From Streptomyces cinnabarinus (GTDB taxonomy: Bacteria; Actinomycetota; Actinomycetes; Streptomycetales; Streptomycetaceae): a stretch of DNA of 64,000 nucleotides. Positions 1 through 8,059 of the stretch are shown here, piece by piece (positions within the stretch are counted from its first letter, which is position 1; each line of letters opens with the position of its first letter). The translations under genes and the position numbers were made by a program. The DNA lies in the NCBI RefSeq assembly GCF_027270315.1, contig NZ_CP114413.1:2728001-2792000 (forward strand). Direction: 5' to 3'. The notes beneath the pieces were generated by a model. The model saw only the letters and a list, made by a program, of their open reading frames with translations. It was not told the origin of the DNA and searched no databases.

Positions 1-981
1 CTCGGCGGCCTTCCAGACGAGGGGTTCGAGGGCGGCGACGTACTCCTCCCCCAGCTCGATGTCCCCGGCCACCGGGCGGGCCTTGAGCAGCGCCTGGAAC
101 TCCCAGGTCTTGGCCCAGCGCTGGTAGTAGGCGAGGTGGCTGGACAGGGTGCGCACGAGGGGGCCGTTGCGGCCCTCGGGGCGCAGATTGGCGTCGACGG
201 GCCAGATGGAGCCCTCGACGGTCGTCTCGGAGCAGATCCGCATCATGTGCGAGGCGAGCCGGGTGGCCGCCCTGAGGGCCTTGCTCTCGTCAGCCCCGTC
301 CGTCGCCTCCCCGACGAAGATGACATCGACGTCGGAGACGTAATTGAGCTCATGGCCCCCGCACTTGCCCATCGCGATCACCGCGAGCCGGCAGGCGGCG
401 GCGTCCTCGGGGGCGGCGGCGCGGGCGATGGCGAGCGCGGCGCGCAGGGTGGCGGTGGCGAGGTCGGCGAGCTCGGCGGCGGACTCGGCGACATCGGTGG
501 TGCCGCACACGTCACGGGCGGCGATGGACAGCAGACAGCGCCGGTAGGCCACGCGCAGCGAGACGGGGTCGGTGGCCTCCGCCAAGCCCCGCTCGAACTC
601 GGTCACACCGGGATGCAGGTCCCTGGGCTCGTAGGTGACGAGGGCGTGCCAGTCGCCGGAGTGCCGGGCGAGATGCTCGGCGAGCGCGGCGGACGCGCCG
701 AGGACACCGAGGAGGCGGTCGCGCAGCGGCTTGGCGGCTATGACCGTGTCCAGCAGCTCACGGTGCGCGGTGTCGCCGACCTGCGCCTCAAGCAGCCGCA
801 CCAAGCCATGCAGGGCGAGATCAGGATCGGCGGTCTCGCCGAGGGCCTCCAGCAGCACCGGGTCGTCGCGTACGGGGGCCAGCTCCGGGGCCTCCAGGAG
901 CCGCTCGGCGGCGCTCGGATCGGTGAAGCCGTGCCGCAGCAGCCGTGTGAAGGTACTGCTTCTGCGCCCCGGCGCCGTCAT
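1..981 (-). CDS. glnE: Glutamine synthetase adenylyltransferase/deadenylase, N-terminal part (runs off the window)
   Basis: GlnE adenylylates and deadenylylates glutamine synthetase I in response to nitrogen status. The 327 codons present run unbroken from an ATG at 981, with GGAGG five bases upstream, to the window edge. They carry the nucleotidyltransferase core: MGKCGGHELNYVSDVDVIF contains the G-x-E-L-N and S-D-x-D metal-binding residues, followed by an R-P-E-G segment (NLRPEGRNGPLV). Full-length GlnE is roughly 1000 residues, so the C-terminal adenylylating half lies outside. The nadE and glnA2-type genes nearby fit a nitrogen-metabolism neighbourhood. Confidence 0.95.
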   Translation of the reverse strand, partial: MTAPGRRSSTFTRLLRHGFTDPSAAERLLEAPELAPVRDDPVLLEALGETADPDLALHGLVRLLEAQVGDTAHRELLDTVIAAKPLRDRLLGVLGASAALAEHLARHSGDWHALVTYEPRDLHPGVTEFERGLAEATDPVSLRVAYRRCLLSIAARDVCGTTDVAESAAELADLATATLRAALAIARAAAPEDAAACRLAVIAMGKCGGHELNYVSDVDVIFVGEATDGADESKALRAATRLASHMMRICSETTVEGSIWPVDANLRPEGRNGPLVRTLSSHLAYYQRWAKTWEFQALLKARPVAGDIELGEEYVAALEPLVWKAAE

Positions 982-1081
982 CCCGGCCTCCTGTCCGATC
1001 AAGGTCGTACCGAGTCGAGCCTAACCGCAGCGCTGGTGAGAAGCTCCGATGAGTTCGGGGCCGGGAGGGGGTCCAACCTCT

Positions 1082-1600
1082 ATGACCAACCAACCGCACA
1101 CCCGGCTGGACGCCCGCTACAGCGACGAGAAGGCCACGGCGAGGCCCTGGTCCGAGGCGCTGGCCCTGCTGACGTCGGCCGAACTGTTCTGGATCTCGAC
1201 GGTACGGCCGGACGGGCGCCCGCATGTGACGCCGCTGCCCGCGGTCTGGTCGTCGGGCGCCCTGCACTTCTGCACCGGGCCCGAGGAGCGCAAGGCCCGC
1301 AACCTGGCCGAGAACCCGTGGGTGGTGCTGACCACCGGCACGAACACCTGGGACCGGGGCTACGACCTGGTCGTGGAGGGCGAGGCGGTCCGGGTGACGC
1401 AGGAGGACCGGCTGCGCGAGCTGGCGGCGGCCTGGGAGGCGAAATACGGCAGCTTCTGGCGCTTCGAGGTACGGAACGGCTGCTTCCACCACGGAGCCGG
1501 ACACGCTTTCGTGTTCTCGGTGGCGCCGAGCACGGTTTTCGGCTTCGGTAAGGGTGAGCCGTTCAGCCAGACCCGTTGGCGATTCTCCAGGGAGGACTAG
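1082..1600 (+). CDS. Pyridoxamine 5'-phosphate oxidase-fold (split-barrel flavin) protein
   Basis: A 172-residue protein of the PNPOx-like split-barrel family, which binds FMN or F420 and often acts as a general reductase. The barrel signature is visible: LFWISTVRPDGRPHVTPLPA near residue 35, then a strand pair around WVVLTTGTNTWDRGYDLVVEGEA. The start is placed at the ATG at 1082, behind GGGAGGGGG; an in-frame upstream ATG at 1049 would add 11 residues. Its stop overlaps the ribosome-binding site of the next gene, so the two are co-transcribed. The natural substrate cannot be read from the sequence. Confidence 0.85.
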   Translation: MTNQPHTRLDARYSDEKATARPWSEALALLTSAELFWISTVRPDGRPHVTPLPAVWSSGALHFCTGPEERKARNLAENPWVVLTTGTNTWDRGYDLVVEGEAVRVTQEDRLRELAAAWEAKYGSFWRFEVRNGCFHHGAGHAFVFSVAPSTVFGFGKGEPFSQTRWRFSRED

Positions 1601-1602
1601 CG

Positions 1603-2052
1603 ATGGACTTCACCCTTGAAGTGATCCCGCTGCCCGTGAGCGACATCGACCGTGCCAGGGACTTCTACCGGGACAAGGTCGGCTTCCACGTCGACATCGA
1701 CCAGGAGGTCATGCCCGGGATGCGGATCGTCCAGCTGACACCGCCGGGCTCCGGCTGTTCCATCGCACTGGGCGACAACCTCTGGGACCTGGCCGAGGGC
1801 GAATCGAAACCGCAGCCCGGTAGCTACCAGGGCCTCCAGCTGTGCGTGTCCGACATCAAGGCGGCGCGGGCGGAGCTGGTGGAGCGGGGCCTTGAGGTGT
1901 CGGAGCCGGTGCAGTACGCGCCGGACGACGGCGCGACCTTCATGTACTTCAAGGACCCCGACGGCAACGGCTGGTCGATCCAGGAGTACCGCGTCCGGGG
2001 CGAGAAGCCCCTGCACAAGCTCCTCTCGGAACAGGCTGAGCAGCGGGGCTAG
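1603..2052 (+). CDS. VOC-superfamily (glyoxalase/dioxygenase fold) protein
   Basis: A 149-residue protein of the vicinal oxygen chelate superfamily. Paired beta-alpha-beta modules are seen: VIPLPVSDIDRARDFYRD at the N-terminus and LQLCVSDIKAARAEL in the second half, ending FMYFKDPDGNGWSIQEY, the classic metal-site glutamate strand. The ATG at 1603 is preceded by GGAGG overlapping the upstream stop, indicating translational coupling with the flavin-fold gene. The family includes glyoxalases, antibiotic-binding proteins and dioxygenases; no specific substrate is implied. Confidence 0.88.
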   Translation: MDFTLEVIPLPVSDIDRARDFYRDKVGFHVDIDQEVMPGMRIVQLTPPGSGCSIALGDNLWDLAEGESKPQPGSYQGLQLCVSDIKAARAELVERGLEVSEPVQYAPDDGATFMYFKDPDGNGWSIQEYRVRGEKPLHKLLSEQAEQRG

Positions 2053-2073
2053 GGGGGCTAGCGGGGCGCACAG

Positions 2074-2105
2074 GAAAGCCGCGGCTCTCCTGTGCCGCGG
2101 CTTTC
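2074..2105. terminator. Bidirectional hairpin terminator
   Basis: AAAGCCGCGG (2075–2084) pairs perfectly with CCGCGGCTTT (2095–2104) across a 10-base loop. It lies between the VOC gene and the convergent small secreted-protein gene and can serve both. Confidence 0.75.
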
Positions 2106-2154
2106 TGCGTGTTTCCCTGTGCTCGAATGTCTGCTCCGGGCGGTGGTGGACGGG

Positions 2155-2397
2155 TCAGTTGTGTCCGCCTGGGGCGTGGCCCGCCGGGTTCTGGTTCTCG
2201 GACTCCTGGATGAGCCCGGCGCCGCCGCAGCTGGGCTGCTGGCCTCCGGGCTGCTGGCCTCCGTTGTTGGTGCACTGGGTGTCGACCGGCACGATCTTGG
2301 CGTCGGCCACACCCGCACCGCCCAGGCTCAGGGCGCAGGCGGCGGCACCAGCGCCCAGCGCCGTTGCGATCCGCCTCGCGAGCACTCTGCGTGTCAT
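2155..2397 (-). CDS. Small secreted Gln/Gly-rich protein
   Basis: An 80-residue protein beginning MTRRVLARRIATALGAGAAA: a twin-arginine-like charged N-terminus, a hydrophobic core and an ADA-type cleavage site near residue 33. The mature part is only about 47 residues, low in complexity (GGQQPGGQQPSCGG), with two cysteines that could form one disulfide. The start at 2397 is chosen because AGGAGG lies about nine bases upstream; a longer frame upstream lacks a signal. No function is recognised; likely a small secreted or wall-associated protein. Confidence 0.65.
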   Translation of the reverse strand: MTRRVLARRIATALGAGAAACALSLGGAGVADAKIVPVDTQCTNNGGQQPGGQQPSCGGAGLIQESENQNPAGHAPGGHN

Positions 2398-2521
2398 CCC
2401 GCTCAGCCTCCTGTGGTCCGTTGGCTGTGCGGCAGCGCGTTGCCGGACTGTCGCGTTCTCCTGAACCACGCTTCTCGCGTGCACTCCGCGAGTCAAGACA
2501 AATCGGTCAGTTATGTCGTAA

Positions 2522-2866
2522 ACTTACTTCGCCTTCGACAGCGAAACGACTGCGGGCCGACGGCTCATTCCCGTCGACCCTGACACGGTGGAGGACGCCT
2601 TCCCCCGCGTGATCATCGAAGCTGCACTGCACGGAACCCCGAGCATCGGCACCGACCGTGGCGGCATCCCCGAAGCCATTGGCAACGCGGGGGTGGTGCT
2701 CTCCGCCGAGGCCAGCGCCGAAGAGTGGGTGGAGGCCCTCCGCGCCGCCGACCACCACACTCTGGGGGAGCAAGCTCGGCAACGAGCGACCTCCTTCACC
2801 CGCCCCTGCCTGCCGGACCTCGAACGCCTCGGGATCTACCCTGCGGCGAACGCGTCCTCGACCTGA
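2522..2866 (+). pseudogene. C-terminal remnant of a GT4-type glycosyltransferase
   Basis: An open stretch of about 114 codons with no good start (only an internal GTG at 2588) encodes EDAFPRVIIEAALHGTPSIG, then DRGGIPEAIGNAGVVLSAEA. This is the donor-binding E-x7-E region found near the C-terminus of GT-B family 4 glycosyltransferases. The N-terminal acceptor domain and most of the C-terminal domain are absent, and a stop codon lies immediately upstream (2519–2521). Its 3' end overlaps the oppositely oriented phosphotransferase gene by 31 bases. It looks like a decayed or truncated acquired gene. Confidence 0.6.
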
Positions 2867-3879
2867 TCCAGCCGGTCCGTCCACCAGTGCAGCAGTGCCT
2901 CGTCCGCGGTGAACAGGTCGTCGAAGGAGAAGTCACCTCGGTCGTAGTGGAACTCCAACTGCCAGAAGTCCGTCATCCGCTTCCACCACAGCCGACGAGC
3001 GCCGTCCACCAGCGCCGACGGTTCCAGCGGCACGACTGATCGATATCCCTCGACGAACGCGGACACCCGCACGAGGTCGAATACACCGGCCACCCCGAAC
3101 TGCACCTGAGCTGTCCGCACCACCTCTTCCGCGTACGTGCGCACCGCGATCCGGTCCCAGTCCAGGAAGGCAGCAAGTTCCCCGCCTTCCCAGAGCAGAT
3201 TTCGGTACTGCACATCACCATGCGTCCACCCGTGGTCACCCTCAGGCGTCGCGGATCGCGGACGATGATCGGCGTACTTGGAGACGAGGACTCGCCGATG
3301 GTCCAAGGACACAGCGGCATCCTTGTCAAAGTCGCTGCCAGTGCCCTTGTCGCGCACGGCCGCTGTCAGCCGCTCGGCTTTCTCCACCGCCCGCTCCGGC
3401 GACGTGACGTCCGCAGTGATCGTCTCTGGCACCCCGGGCAACAGCCCTCGATCGCAAGCCCTGCTCAGGCTCACGTGCAGGCGTCCCAGGTGACCGCCCA
3501 GTGCGCTCGCCTCAGACAAGGTGAGATCGACACCCCGGACGTGGGAACCGGCCACCCACGGGAACAGGCACCAGGCACCACCGTCGACCTGCGCCACCAG
3601 CGACCCCGAGAGCGTGGGGCTGGGGGCACTCACCGGCACATCGTCGGCGCCAAGGGCCGCCAGCACTCTGAGGTTGCGCTGCAATCGCTCCAGCGAGACA
3701 TCCGTGACCCGCTTGAGAGCGAACCTCCCGGCGGAGGTGTCCAGCCCCCAGTTCGCGTTCATCAGCCCGTCAACAAGGTAGTGCCGCTCCCCCACGTCTC
3801 CGAGGCCGAAGGCATCGATCAACTCTCCGAGCACGCTCATGGAGATGTCGCTTCGGGCCGCCGCGGTGGCATCAGTCAC
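2836..3879 (-). CDS. APH/choline-kinase-fold phosphotransferase
   Basis: About 347 residues. The catalytic loop is GDHGWTHGDVQYRNLLWEGG (Brenner motif H-G-D-x4-N), followed by AAFLDWDRIAVRTYAEEV with the metal-binding DWD. This defines the aminoglycoside phosphotransferase/homoserine-kinase-like fold. The substrate could be an antibiotic, a sugar or an amino alcohol. Start uncertain: GTG at 3879 is used, an ATG at 3918 adds 13 residues and an ATG at 3840 removes 13; none has a strong Shine–Dalgarno. It sits beside a glycosyltransferase remnant in a patch that appears less GC-biased than its neighbours, suggesting acquisition. Confidence 0.75.
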   Translation of the reverse strand: MTDATAAARSDISMSVLGELIDAFGLGDVGERHYLVDGLMNANWGLDTSAGRFALKRVTDVSLERLQRNLRVLAALGADDVPVSAPSPTLSGSLVAQVDGGAWCLFPWVAGSHVRGVDLTLSEASALGGHLGRLHVSLSRACDRGLLPGVPETITADVTSPERAVEKAERLTAAVRDKGTGSDFDKDAAVSLDHRRVLVSKYADHRPRSATPEGDHGWTHGDVQYRNLLWEGGELAAFLDWDRIAVRTYAEEVVRTAQVQFGVAGVFDLVRVSAFVEGYRSVVPLEPSALVDGARRLWWKRMTDFWQLEFHYDRGDFSFDDLFTADEALLHWWTDRLDQVEDAFAAG

Positions 3880-4313
3880 CCCACGGACGATACGCGAGCA
3901 CGCCCCGTCCGAGCACAACGATCACTCGGACGCCTGCTGCGCTGGAGCCCTTCCCTGGCGCTTCCGCTCCCTTCGTCAGCAGAGCGGGCTGCGGCCACGC
4001 CAGACGGCGATGACAGAGTTGATCAGCTTCGTCGAGGCCAACCGCATCGCGAGACTCGCCGGGTGGCAGACACGGCACGATCGACCGGACAGACCCTGGC
4101 CGGGGAGGCGTCCTGACCGGGTACCAAACCGCCTGAGTGAGTCTTTTCCAACCTGCTTCTGAGGCAAGGCAGTTGACCTGACAGCGTGGGTGAAGTCCTG
4201 GTAGGTGGGTCGCATCTCGGCAGTGGACGCGAGACCTACGCATTACAGGTCGTGCGATCTTGGTCCGGCGCCGTCCGGCCGGTCCGGCGCGTTCCCGGAC
4301 CGGCCTCCGTCCG
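3880..4313. other. Intergenic stretch without a supportable gene
   Basis: About 430 bases between the phosphotransferase start and the nadE stop. Short frames exist on both strands but none has a ribosome-binding site, domain motif or codon bias like its neighbours. It is probably the scarred edge of the accessory patch at 2.5–4.2 kb. No inverted terminal repeats or clear terminator were seen. Confidence 0.5.
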
Positions 4314-6068
4314 TTACGCCGTCTCCCGCCACCCATTGGTGATCGGCAGCCGCCGGTCCTTGCCGAAGCCCTTCGGGGAGATCTTCGTGCCCGGCGGGTA
4401 CTGGCGGCGCTTGTACTCGGCCGTGTCGACCATGCGGAGCGTCTTGGTGACGAGGGCCGGGTCGAAGCCCGCGGCGACGATCAGGTCGGCTCCCTGGTCG
4501 CGGTCGACGTAGCGCTCCAGGATGGCGTCCAGGACCGGGTAGTCGGGGAGCGAGTCGGTGTCGACCTGGCCGGGGCGCAGTTCCGCGCTCGGGGGCTTGG
4601 TGATGGAGTTCTCGGGGATTGGGGGGGTCTGGCCGCGTTCCAGCGCCGAGCGGTTGCGCCATTCCGCGAGGCGGAAGATCGAGGTCTTGTAGACGTCCTT
4701 GATCGGGCCGTACGCGCCCACCGAGTCGCCGTACAGGGTCGAATACCCCACCGCCAGCTCCGACTTGTTGCCCGGCGCCAGGACGATGTGGCCTTCCTGG
4801 TTGGAGATCGCCATCAGGAGGGTGCCGCGCAGGCGAGACTGGAGGTTCTCCTCCGCCAGGCCCGTGAGCTCCGTGGACTCCATGTACGCGTCGAACATCG
4901 GCGCGATCGGGACCGTACGGAAGTTGAGGCCCGTGCGCCGGGCCAGTTCCGCCGCGTCGCCCTTGGAGTGGTCGGAGGAGTACTTCGAGGGCATCGAGAC
5001 GCCGTACACGTTTTGCGCGCCCACCGCGTCGCAGGCGATCGCGGCGACGAGGGCCGAGTCGATGCCTCCCGACAGTCCGATCAGGACCGACTTGAAGCCG
5101 TTCTTGGCGACGTACGCCCGCAGGCCCACGACCAGCGCCGAGTAGACCTCCTCGTCGTCGTCGAGGCGGTCGGCGTAGCCGCCCGTCAGCTCGGGGGTGT
5201 AAGCGGGGAGCGGGTCCTCGGAGAGGATCACGCGGTCGATGCGCAGGCCGTCGTCCACCACGCCGGTCGGCGGGTTCTGCGACGCCGCGGGCAGGTCGAG
5301 GTCCAGGACCACACAGCCCTCCGCGAACTGCGGCGCCCGCGCGATCACTTCACCGCTCGCGTCGACCACGATCGAGTCGCCGTCGAAGACCAGCTCGTCC
5401 TGGCCGCCGATCATCGCGAGGTAGGCGGTGGTGCAGCCCGCCTCCTGGGCACGCTTGCGGACCAGGTCGAGCCGGGTGTCGTCCTTGTCGCGCTCGTACG
5501 GCGAGGCGTTGATCGACAGCAACAGGCCCGCCTCGGCCGACCGTGCCGCGGGGACCCGGCCGCCGTCCTGCCAGAGGTCCTCGCAGATGGCGAGGGCCAC
5601 GTCCACCCCGTGCACCCGGACCACCGGCATGGTGTCGCCGGGCACGAAGTAGCGGAACTCGTCGAAGACGCCGTAGTTCGGCAGGTGGTGCTTGGCGAAG
5701 GTGAGCGCCACCTCGCCGCGGTGCAGCACCGCCGCCGCGTTGCGCGGGGCGCCCGCCGGCTGGCCGTACTTCGGCTGGTCCGTGTCGGACCGGTCGAGGT
5801 AGCCGACGACCACCGGCAGCTCCCCGAAGCCCTCCTCGGCGAGCTTGGCGGCCAGCGTGCGCAGGGCCGCGCGGGACGCCTCCACGAAGGAGGAGCGCAG
5901 GGCCAGGTCCTCGACGGGATACCCGGTCAGCGCCATCTCGGGGAACGCCACGAGATGCGCTCCCTGTTCGGCGGAGTGCCGGGTCCAGCGGAGAATCGTC
6001 TCCGTGTTCTGGGCGAGGTCACCGACGCGCGAGTCGATCTGGTTCAGTGCGAGGCGAAGTTGAGGCAC
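4314..6068 (-). CDS. nadE: Glutamine-dependent NAD+ synthetase
   Basis: 584 residues from a GTG at 6068. It makes NAD+ from nicotinate adenine dinucleotide, using glutamine as nitrogen donor. The N-terminal nitrilase-type glutaminase domain shows its triad: Glu44 (FPEMALTGYP), Lys126 (LTFAKHHLPN) and Cys162 (ALAICEDLW). The C-terminal ATP-pyrophosphatase domain starts with LIGLSGGIDSALVAAIA (SGGxDS at 333–338), followed by LAPGNKSELAVGYSTLYGD. The length matches the fused bacterial/mycobacterial enzyme rather than the short ammonia-dependent form. Translation beginning VPQLRLALNQ is the usual N-terminus. Monocistronic. Confidence 0.96.
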   Translation of the reverse strand: MPQLRLALNQIDSRVGDLAQNTETILRWTRHSAEQGAHLVAFPEMALTGYPVEDLALRSSFVEASRAALRTLAAKLAEEGFGELPVVVGYLDRSDTDQPKYGQPAGAPRNAAAVLHRGEVALTFAKHHLPNYGVFDEFRYFVPGDTMPVVRVHGVDVALAICEDLWQDGGRVPAARSAEAGLLLSINASPYERDKDDTRLDLVRKRAQEAGCTTAYLAMIGGQDELVFDGDSIVVDASGEVIARAPQFAEGCVVLDLDLPAASQNPPTGVVDDGLRIDRVILSEDPLPAYTPELTGGYADRLDDDEEVYSALVVGLRAYVAKNGFKSVLIGLSGGIDSALVAAIACDAVGAQNVYGVSMPSKYSSDHSKGDAAELARRTGLNFRTVPIAPMFDAYMESTELTGLAEENLQSRLRGTLLMAISNQEGHIVLAPGNKSELAVGYSTLYGDSVGAYGPIKDVYKTSIFRLAEWRNRSALERGQTPPIPENSITKPPSAELRPGQVDTDSLPDYPVLDAILERYVDRDQGADLIVAAGFDPALVTKTLRMVDTAEYKRRQYPPGTKISPKGFGKDRRLPITNGWRETA

Positions 6069-6146
6069 GCGCCCAGTGTAATCGTCAGAGCGACGCAATG
6101 GGGTGGCGAGGGATGTGGGCCACCCCACTCGCGGCTACGGCAGCCT

Positions 6147-6767
6147 CTACGGCCGGGCCTTCGCGCCCCGGTCCTTCAGCATCCCCGCCATCAGCGCGAT
6201 CTCCGACTCCTGGCCGTTGACCATGGTCGTCGCGAGCCGCGTCTCGACCTTCACCTCGCACCGCTTCACACAGGCCTCGGCCATGTGGATGCCGCCCTTG
6301 TGGTGGTCGGTCATCAGCTGGAGGTAGAACACCTCGGCCTGCTTGCCGCTGAGTTTCTCCAGCTTCTTCAGCTCGGTGTTGGTCGCCATGCCCGGCATCA
6401 GCGCGCCGTCCTCGCCGGAGGCCATGGAGCCCATGTCCATCCAGGTCATCGGCGGATCCGAGGACACCTTCGGCAGCTCCCACAGATCCAGCCAGCCCAG
6501 CAGCATCCCGCGCTGGTTGGCCTGCGTCTGCGCGATGTCGTACGCGAGCCGCCGCACCTCGGTGTCGTCGGTGCGGTCGCGCACGATGTACGACATCTCC
6601 ACGGCCTGCTGGTGGTGCACCGCCATGTCCCGCGCGAACCCGGCGTCCGCGGAGTCGGCGGTGGGGGACGCGGCGGTCCCCTCGCCGTCGGCGACGGCGT
6701 AGGTGATCGCGCCGGCCGCGACGAGCACCGCCGCCGCGGCTCCCGCGACCCACCCGACGTGCTTCAT
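6147..6767 (-). CDS. DUF305 family exported protein
   Basis: A 206-residue protein with an N-terminal hydrophobic anchor or signal (VGWVAGAAAAVLVAAGAITY) and two ferritin-like helical repeats typical of DUF305: FARDMAVHHQQAVEMSYIV and LQLMTDHHKGGIHMAEACV, each with an H-H pair. DUF305 proteins are extracytoplasmic, often linked with copper handling or oxidative stress, though biochemistry is sparse. Its ATG overlaps the TGA of the DUF3105 gene upstream (TGATG), so the two are translationally coupled and probably work together. Confidence 0.88.
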   Translation of the reverse strand: MKHVGWVAGAAAAVLVAAGAITYAVADGEGTAASPTADSADAGFARDMAVHHQQAVEMSYIVRDRTDDTEVRRLAYDIAQTQANQRGMLLGWLDLWELPKVSSDPPMTWMDMGSMASGEDGALMPGMATNTELKKLEKLSGKQAEVFYLQLMTDHHKGGIHMAEACVKRCEVKVETRLATTMVNGQESEIALMAGMLKDRGAKARP

Positions 6768-7426
6768 CACTCCGCCTTACCGCCCGTGCACGCGGCGCCC
6801 GGCTCCGGCGTCTGCTCGCCCTGCACGTACTTCTCGAAGAACTTGCCGAGGTTCGCGTCGTCCGCGCCCGTCACCGCGCGCTGCGCACCCCACGCCGACA
6901 GCATGATCGGCGACTTCTGGTCCTCGTAGGGGCTCATCAGCGTGTACGGCGTCTGCTTCACCTTCGCCGCGAGCGCCTCCACGTCGGCCTTCTTGGCCTT
7001 GCTGGTGTACGTCACCCAGACCGCGCCGTGCTCCAGCGAGTGCACCGCGTTCTCGTTCGCCACGGCCTCGGTGTAGACGTCGCCGTTGCAGTTCTGCCAG
7101 ACCGGGTTGTGGTCGCCGCCGACCGGGGGCTCGACCGGGTACTTCACCTTCTTCTCCACGTGGGTCTGGGAGAGCTTGCCGCCCTTCCAGGTGCTCACGC
7201 CGTCGGCGCCCGCCACCAGGGAGCCGGTGGTCTTGGAGTCGGACGCGGTGTCGTTGTCGTCCTGCGACTGCACCAGCACGACCGCGCCGACGACCAGGGC
7301 GACGACCACCGTCACACTGGCGCCGATCGTGAGGATCCGGTTGCGGCGCTCGCGAGCCTGCTCGGCGCGCCGCATCTCTTCTATGCGGGCTTTGCGCTCC
7401 GCGTTGCTCTTCTTGGCGGATCCCAT
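6767..7426 (-). CDS. DUF3105 family membrane-anchored protein
   Basis: 219 residues: a charged N-terminus rich in Lys/Arg/Glu (1–30), one transmembrane helix (about 32–53, ILTIGASVTVVVALVVGAVV), then an extracytoplasmic domain with the DUF3105 signature YPVEPPVGGDHNPVWQNCNG and ENAVHSLEHGAVWVTY. Conserved histidines and a Cys pair suggest metal or thiol chemistry, but no activity is established. First gene of a two-gene operon with the DUF305 gene. Not related to the divergently oriented nitric-oxide regulator downstream on the other strand. Confidence 0.88.
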   Translation of the reverse strand: MGSAKKSNAERKARIEEMRRAEQARERRNRILTIGASVTVVVALVVGAVVLVQSQDDNDTASDSKTTGSLVAGADGVSTWKGGKLSQTHVEKKVKYPVEPPVGGDHNPVWQNCNGDVYTEAVANENAVHSLEHGAVWVTYTSKAKKADVEALAAKVKQTPYTLMSPYEDQKSPIMLSAWGAQRAVTGADDANLGKFFEKYVQGEQTPEPGAACTGGKAE

Positions 7427-7563
7427 GGCGTGATGTCCTTCTGCGGAAAGGGACGGTCGGGTCCGCTGATCGTAATGGTGAAGGAGTGACCTCTCGAAGG
7501 GAGGTCACAGGAAAGGGCCGGATCGCTACGGAATCGACAGCGACCCGACAGGTACCCCACCTT

Positions 7564-7586
7564 AATGCGAACCGCAAATGCACATT
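7564..7586. promoter_or_regulatory. Possible weak NsrR operator upstream of the Rrf2 gene
   Basis: A 23-bp partial dyad in the 11-1-11 arrangement known for Streptomyces NsrR: AATGCGAACCG, one base, AAATGCACATT. About half the positions are symmetric. Its layout parallels the much better site upstream of the flavohaemoglobin gene, and it would allow autoregulation. Weak match, so tentative. Confidence 0.35.
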
Positions 7587-7614
7587 ATCCGCGTCTGCGC
7601 CTACGCTTGCCGAT

Positions 7615-8055
7615 ATGCGGCTGCTGCGCTCCACCGACCTCGCCCTGCGGATCCTGATGCGACTCGCCGTGTCCGAAGGAACCACGCCGACCACGCGTGA
7701 GGTCGCCGCGGACATGGACGTGCCGTACACGCACGCCGCGAAGGTGGTCGCCGAGCTCCAGCACCAGGGACTGGTCGACGCCCGCCGCGGCCGGGGCGGC
7801 GGGCTGGCGCTCACCGAGCGGGGGCGTACGGCGTCCGTGGGCGCGGTGGCGCGGTCCTTCGAGGGCGACGGTGACGTCGTCGACTGCGAGGGCGGTACCG
7901 CCCCCTGTCCGCTGAGCTCCGCCTGCCGGCTGCGCGGTGCCCTGCGGCGGGCCCAGGAGGCGTTCTTCGCCTCCCTGGACCCGCTCACCATCGGCGACAT
8001 GGTCGGCGCGCCGACGGGACCGCTGCTGCTGGAGATCGGCCGGGCGCCGTCGTAG
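7615..8055 (+). CDS. nsrR: Rrf2-family regulator, NsrR-like nitric oxide sensor
   Basis: 146 residues. The N-terminal winged helix (MRLLRSTDLALRILMRLAVS to about residue 60, with ELQHQGLVDARRGRGGGLAL as wing) is followed by an iron–sulfur segment VVDCEGGTAPCPLSSACRLR with three cysteines in a C-x6-C-x5-C arrangement, as in NsrR. NsrR carries a [4Fe-4S] cluster that is nitrosylated by NO, releasing its operators. The flavohaemoglobin gene, the main NO-detoxification target, lies convergently four bases away and carries a good operator. Start chosen at the ATG giving the standard Rrf2 N-terminus; longer upstream translation is not family-like. Confidence 0.85.
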   Translation: MRLLRSTDLALRILMRLAVSEGTTPTTREVAADMDVPYTHAAKVVAELQHQGLVDARRGRGGGLALTERGRTASVGAVARSFEGDGDVVDCEGGTAPCPLSSACRLRGALRRAQEAFFASLDPLTIGDMVGAPTGPLLLEIGRAPS

Positions 8056-8059
8056 GGGC

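Noticed and set aside
3976..4215. Possible 79-codon minus-strand gene in the gap before nadE
   Set aside because: No domain, no ribosome-binding site and biased composition; possibly old mobile debris but not supportable.
4260..6929. An 889-codon plus-strand open frame across nadE
   Set aside because: Arg/Gly/Val-rich, opposite to a well-supported enzyme, no ribosome-binding site or domain.
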